A DNA stretch of 27,615 bases from Paracoccaceae bacterium (lineage in GTDB: Bacteria; Pseudomonadota; Alphaproteobacteria; Rhodobacterales; Rhodobacteraceae). Shown piece after piece: positions 24,560-27,615 of this stretch. The first letter of the stretch is position 1, and every line of letters begins with the position of its first letter. The notes below the pieces were generated by a model. It did no database searches. It was not told the DNA's origin and saw only the letters and a list, made by a program, of their open reading frames with translations. The position numbers and the translations under genes are program-made. The stretch is taken from contig JAFIEC010000395.1 of NCBI GenBank assembly GCA_020832725.1, positions 1 to 27,615 of the forward strand. Direction: 5' to 3'.

Positions 24560-25659
24560 CGGCACATGTCGCCGTAGCGCTGGGCCGGGCGGCGATCCGG
24601 CCAGCTCTCCAGGACAGGGATGACGTGCTTGCCAAGCATCTCGATGGTACGCTTGTTGTTCTTGTGGCCCATGCCATCCACGCGCCAGATGACGTCATCC
24701 ACCCCAAGCTCGTAGAGGCGTCGCGCCTTGGCGATGATCTCGTCGGGATCGCCGGCCATGATGTAGGGGGCCGAGTCGATCAGAAAGTCGAGATCCTCGG
24801 CCTTGTCCCTGATCTCTTCGATCCGCTGCATGTATTCATAGCCCTCTGCGCTGGCACCCAGCTTGGACATCCAGCCAAGGATCACCTTGATGAAGGTGAG
24901 CGTGTTCTCCCGGGTGAGCTCGCGTGCAGTCCTGCTGTCCTCGTCGCAGCTTACTCCGACCGAGAAGGTGGCAAATCGCGAGGTGATGGAACCCACCACC
25001 GGCTCTGCCCGCGCGCTCCCCTTTGCGTAGGCTGCAAGGCAGTTCTGCACATAGTCCCAGCCGAGAATGCTCAGCCCCGACATGGCACCACAGCCCGCAG
25101 CTCCCGCCTGTTCATGGGACTCGAGCGATGTGGTCGAGATGTGCACCGGCGGGGGGCGGCGCGTATGAACCCATGGAGAGATGCGCCGCCGGGGAAAGCT
25201 GTAGAATGGGCTCTCGTGCTCGAACCATTCCTGAGTGAAGCCCTTGCCGATCATTCGCAGGAACTCGTCGCGGTACTGTCGGGTCTGGGCCGGGTCGATC
25301 CCGAATGCCTCGAGCGTATAGGGGTTGTTCGACCGGGCACCTCCCAGCTCGAACCGTCCTCCCGAGATCAGGTCGAACATCGCGGCCTGTTCGACCACCC
25401 GCACAGGGTGATTGTAGGGCAGAAAATTCACCGAGGCGATGCGCAGCTTGATCGTCTTTGTGCGTCCCGCGATGTAGGCCAGCCCGATCTCGGGCGCCGA
25501 GATGATCGCCTCGCCCTTGGCAAAATGCTGCTCGGACTGCGCATAGCCGTAGAATCCAACATCTTCGGCCAGAATCGCCTCGTCGGTGACCTCCCCCAGC
25601 CGCTGGTCCCAGCTTGTGCCCTCTGGGCAGATGGCTTCGTGAAACAGGATAGCCCTCAC
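24556..25659 (-). CDS. LLM-class (bacterial luciferase-like) flavin-dependent monooxygenase
   Basis: A 367-residue TIM-barrel flavin monooxygenase of the luciferase family. Diagnostic stretches are AILAEDVGFYGYAQSEQHFA near the start, LRIASVNFLPYNHPVRVVEQAAMFDLISGGRFELGGARSNNPYTLEAFG, and the C-terminal IMAGDPDEIIAKARRLYELGVDDVIWRV. It should use reduced FMN and O2 to oxidise the imported compound, with the flavin reductase at the operon end as partner. GTG 25659 is chosen because AAAGGAAC lies 6-7 nt upstream and the product opens on the conserved RAILFHEA strand; the frame is open to 25881 but would cross the promoter and operators. It is the first gene of the operon and is divergent from the IclR gene. 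Confidence 0.9.
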   Translation of the reverse strand: MRAILFHEAICPEGTSWDQRLGEVTDEAILAEDVGFYGYAQSEQHFAKGEAIISAPEIGLAYIAGRTKTIKLRIASVNFLPYNHPVRVVEQAAMFDLISGGRFELGGARSNNPYTLEAFGIDPAQTRQYRDEFLRMIGKGFTQEWFEHESPFYSFPRRRISPWVHTRRPPPVHISTTSLESHEQAGAAGCGAMSGLSILGWDYVQNCLAAYAKGSARAEPVVGSITSRFATFSVGVSCDEDSRTARELTRENTLTFIKVILGWMSKLGASAEGYEYMQRIEEIRDKAEDLDFLIDSAPYIMAGDPDEIIAKARRLYELGVDDVIWRVDGMGHKNNKRTIEMLGKHVIPVLESWPDRRPAQRYGDMCR

Positions 25660-25664
25660 AATAT

Positions 25665-25701
25665 GTTCCTTTAATAGGATCACTGTTCCTATATAAGGAA
25701 C
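25665..25701. promoter_or_regulatory. Two tandem palindromic operators at the LLM operon promoter, probable IclR sites
   Basis: GTTCCTATATAAGGAAC (25685-25701) is a perfect palindrome with arms GTTCCT/AGGAAC around five bases. A second copy, GTTCCT-N5-AGGATC (25665-25681), differs by one base and starts exactly 20 bp away, so the two sit on the same face of the helix. They lie just upstream of the LLM start and overlap its likely -10. The adjacent divergent IclR gene is the obvious binder. This is the strongest regulatory signal in the window. Confidence 0.7.
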
Positions 25702-25715
25702 CTTAACAAGTGTTG

Positions 25716-25721
25716 CGTCAA
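25716..25721 (-). promoter_or_regulatory. Candidate -35 element of the LLM operon promoter
   Basis: TTGACG on the minus strand, followed after about 18 bases by CTTATA/TTATAT inside the first palindrome. The spacing suits a sigma-70 promoter and would place the operator over the -10, consistent with repression by IclR. Confidence 0.45.
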
Positions 25722-25765
25722 GCCCCCCAAAGGGAGGACCGGGGCAAAATCTGCAGGCTTTGGAT

Positions 25766-25794
25766 TTGTCGGGGCGTGTGATCGGCGCTATGAG
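25766..25794 (+). promoter_or_regulatory. Candidate promoter for the IclR gene
   Basis: TTGTCG (25766-25771) and TATGAG (25789-25794) are separated by exactly 17 bases, upstream of the IclR start at 25875. It is a plausible but imperfect sigma-70 promoter. Confidence 0.3.
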
Positions 25795-25874
25795 GCTGCA
25801 GCGGGGCAGTTTTTCGTTATGTGCCCACGGAACGGGCAAGACAGATTTCGAACCCCACAGGATCGAGTGCGACC

Positions 25875-26672
25875 ATGACAAGACACGAGGCCGCCGAACC
25901 GCAGGACACCGGCACGAGTCGCGTGCTGGCGAACGGACTCGACCTGTTGTCGCTGGTAGCCCAGACCAATGGCGAGTTGAGCCTGCGCGAGATCGGTCGT
26001 CAGCTCGGCCTGAGCCCCACTGTCACGCACCGACTTGTCGCCACGCTGCACAAGCGCAACTACCTTCAGAAGAACCCCGCGACCGGCCGGTATGTCATCG
26101 GGGTGGAATGCTTCCGGGTGGGGCGCGCCTATACGATGGCCACCGGCATCGAGGGCGTCAGCAAACCGATCCTGCAGGGAGCAGCCGCCCGGTGCGGGGT
26201 GAATTGCTTTCTCGGGATCCGCAAGGAGGCCAACCTCATCTATCTTTACGATTTCTCGGGCACACGTCGTTCCAGTGTCCGGATTGCCGCGGGCACCGAG
26301 GTCCCTCTCGGGGTCACCGCCATGGGGATAGCCATTCTGGCGCGGCTGGGCGACGCGGAGGTGGAGGCCTATTTCGAACGTGCGGCGGCAACCGACAGGG
26401 CCGCATTCGAGCGCATGAGCCCCAGCCTCAGGGAAAGCATCGCTTTCGCTCGGGACAAGGGTTTTGCCCTTTTGAACAGCGAGATTTTCCCGGGCGTTAC
26501 ATCTGTCGGCGCCGCAATAGTTCCGGAGACTTCCGATGTCGCGGCGGCAGTCAGCTTCGGCTTTCCAACGGACGAGGTTGCACCCGAGCGGATCAATGCG
26601 CTGGGCCGTGAGGTTCGAGACACCGCCCGCCGAATCGAGCTCGCCCTGGCAGGAGGGAGGCTGGACACATGA
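25875..26672 (+). CDS. IclR-family transcriptional regulator
   Basis: A 265-residue IclR-type regulator. The winged HTH (residues about 15-75) is SRVLANGLDLLSLVAQTNGELSLREIGRQLGLSPTVTHRLVATLHKRNYLQKNPATGRYVIG, and the C-terminal GAF-like effector domain (about 90-255) contains GVNCFLGIRKEANLIYLYDFSGTRRSSVRIAAGTEVPLGVTAMGIAILA and the late FPGVTSVGAAIV segment typical of the family. ATG 25875 is taken as the start; GTG 25821 is in frame and possible, and the ribosome binding site is weak at both. It is divergent from the LLM operon and most likely controls it through the tandem palindromes, with an imported compound or product as effector. The downstream side has no companion gene. Confidence 0.9.
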   Translation: MTRHEAAEPQDTGTSRVLANGLDLLSLVAQTNGELSLREIGRQLGLSPTVTHRLVATLHKRNYLQKNPATGRYVIGVECFRVGRAYTMATGIEGVSKPILQGAAARCGVNCFLGIRKEANLIYLYDFSGTRRSSVRIAAGTEVPLGVTAMGIAILARLGDAEVEAYFERAAATDRAAFERMSPSLRESIAFARDKGFALLNSEIFPGVTSVGAAIVPETSDVAAAVSFGFPTDEVAPERINALGREVRDTARRIELALAGGRLDT

Positions 26673-27099
26673 GGCTGCCATTCAGGGCGTCTTGCCGCAG
26701 TCAATGCTGCCCTGCCGAGACGCACAGCCGCACCCCGGGATGTCACTGCTGCCATCCGGAAATGAGCCCAGCTTGTGTGACGCAACGCATGGTATGAACC
26801 TTGTGGAAGTAACCTGGGAGAGCGTTCCGGCATTCCGCATACGGGCAGATTCGTGCCAGTGATCATTACTCGCCGATCCAAAAGAACCGGCGTGTGGATG
26901 GCGACGGGGATGTGGATCTGATCCGGTGCAGGATGCTGGCTCAGGCGATGCGCGCGCAGGCATAGTGCGGGCGGGGTACTTACCAGCAGATTGATCCGCC
27001 CCGGTCCTGGCGACATCTGCCGAGCACGAGACCGGCCACGACCGTGATCACCAGAAGATCGCGCATGTTGTTTCCTTCCCTTGCCATCAGATCCGGACC
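26673..27099. other. Gene-free stretch between the IclR regulator and the IS debris
   Basis: No intact gene is supported. On the minus strand at 26980-27066 there is a 28-codon frame (MRDLLVITVVAGLVLG...) with a good GGAAGG ribosome binding site and one hydrophobic segment, but it directly follows the IS66 relic frame and is probably chance or a truncated reading. The remainder shows short unconnected frames and no recognisable domain. It is probably decayed DNA at the edge of a mobile-element graveyard. Confidence 0.35.
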
Positions 27100-27419
27100 T
27101 TCGCCGGGGCTGATCTGGTTCTCGACCGGTTTGGTGTCAATCTCGACCGTACCGTAGTCGAACAACGAAATCACGCCCGGCCAGATCGCACAGCCTCTCC
27201 TCGGCGATGGGCGAGCCCTGCCGATCGAGGCGCTTCTCAAAGCGGCGGCAGTTATGGGCCCGGCAATAGACCAGTTGCCATTGCCCGTGATCGCCCGTGA
27301 TCTCGGTCAACGCGTCGCAGCACCGAGAAGGCGTCACATCGCAGGAACCGGCCGCGGTATCCGGCCCGGAACCTCAGCGGAAGCTCCCATACGCGACCGG
27401 AAACATGGTGGAACAGCAC
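27100..27419 (-). pseudogene. IS66-family transposase (TnpC) relic, frameshifted and internally deleted
   Basis: Three minus-strand segments in different frames match IS66 TnpC in the right order. First is GYRGRFLRCDAFSVL (about 27315-27365), the loop before the conserved Cys-His motif. Second is WQLVYCRAHNCRRFEKRLDRQGSPIAEERL (about 27190-27290), which carries the CWAHxRR-like element and the SPIAEE helix. Third is FDYGTVEIDTKPVENQI (about 27115-27175), matching the late DGRIEIDTNTVERAIRP motif. Roughly 100 or more residues are missing between the second and third. The relic ends where the IS5-family inverted repeat begins, which suggests the IS5 element inserted into it. Confidence 0.7.
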
Positions 27420-27615
27420 GGCTCTGTTGCACAATCCGCCTGAGGGGGGATTCATGTCGCGACTCCAGGATGATAGCTGGGGCACATGAGCAGACCGACA
27501 CCCCCCGCCTACAAGACCCGCAACTGGCCAGCCTACAACGAAGCGCTCAAGCGCTGCGGCTCACTGACGATCTGGTGTGACCCCGCCATGACCTGGGAGG
27601 CTGCGCCCACCGGCA
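27420..27615 (+). mobile_element. IS5-family insertion sequence, left part, continuing beyond the window
   Basis: The element begins with the terminal sequence GGCTCTGTTGCACAATC at 27420, a form common at the ends of IS5-family elements, and carries a transposase start 66 bases in. The right end and any target-site duplication lie outside the window, so completeness cannot be judged. Confidence 0.7.
27486..27615 (+). CDS. IS5-family transposase, N-terminal part (cut by the window edge)
   Basis: Starting at ATG 27486 the frame is open to the last base and reads MSRPTPPAYKTRNWPAYNEALKRCGSLTIW..., 43 residues. The YKTRNWPAYNEALKRRGSLTIWFDPAMTW opening is highly characteristic of a widespread alphaproteobacterial IS5-family DDE transposase; here R is replaced by C at KRCGS and F by C at IWCDP relative to the usual pattern. 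The DDE catalytic residues lie downstream, outside the window. The position 66 bp inside the inverted repeat is normal for this group. Activity cannot be assessed. Confidence 0.85.
   Translation, partial: MSRPTPPAYKTRNWPAYNEALKRCGSLTIWCDPAMTWEAAPTG

Noticed and set aside
26980..27066. 28-residue minus-strand sORF with one hydrophobic segment and a good ribosome binding site
   Set aside because: It continues the frame just downstream of the IS66 relic and has an unsupported C-terminus. It could be real but is not distinguishable from chance.
1..27615. tRNA, rRNA, riboswitch and CRISPR signals
   Set aside because: No cloverleaf, conserved rRNA segment, riboswitch core or regularly spaced direct repeats were found on either strand by reading.

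Overview
The window reads as a GC-rich alphaproteobacterial segment, most likely from a Rhodobacteraceae-type organism. This is inferred from gene families, codon use and dense ATGA-coupled operons, not from any marker gene. No tRNA, rRNA or CRISPR is visible. The content is almost entirely accessory catabolism: several compact substrate-utilisation blocks, each with its own regulator or transporter, separated by relics of broken genes and insertion sequences. That mosaic pattern suggests a plasmid, chromid or genomic island, although rsgA is normally a chromosomal housekeeping gene.

Layout. (1) 1-3167, plus strand: the end of an aromatic ring-hydroxylating dioxygenase operon (SDR dehydrogenase cut by the window edge, dioxygenase beta subunit, two small unknown proteins, MFS transporter). 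(2) 3150-5488, minus strand: a truncated histidine kinase relic, a small exported protein and rsgA. (3) 5936-11982: a GntR/FCD regulator divergent from a plus-strand operon of PhyH-type dioxygenase, two acyl-CoA dehydrogenases, a CaiB/BaiF CoA-transferase and a crotonase; a 5'-truncated TRAP permease relic follows. (4) 12601-15958, minus strand: an overlapping trio of PPOX-fold flavoprotein, nitrilase and GMC oxidoreductase. (5) 15989-18716: a broken TauD dioxygenase, a CYP199-like P450 and a divergent LysR regulator. (6) 19061-26672: a seven-gene minus-strand operon (LLM flavin monooxygenase, gamma-glutamyltransferase-like hydrolase, SsuABC-like ABC importer, ACT-domain-like protein, flavin reductase) divergent from an IclR regulator. 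(7) 26673-27615: insertion-sequence debris, an IS66 transposase relic interrupted by an IS5-family element that runs off the window.

How the genes work together (inference). Block 3 looks like CoA-dependent breakdown of an imported carboxylate: PhyH hydroxylation, CoA transfer, dehydrogenation, then hydration or another crotonase reaction, in a layout that resembles a carnitine (cai) cluster. Block 4 suggests oxidation of an alcohol coupled to nitrile hydrolysis. Block 6 is the best candidate for an undescribed pathway: an imported small molecule oxidised by a two-component flavin monooxygenase and cut by a signal-less GGT-like amidohydrolase. Its promoter carries two tandem copies of a GTTCCT-N5-AGGAAC palindrome exactly 20 bp apart, next to the divergent IclR gene, and is the clearest regulatory site in the window.
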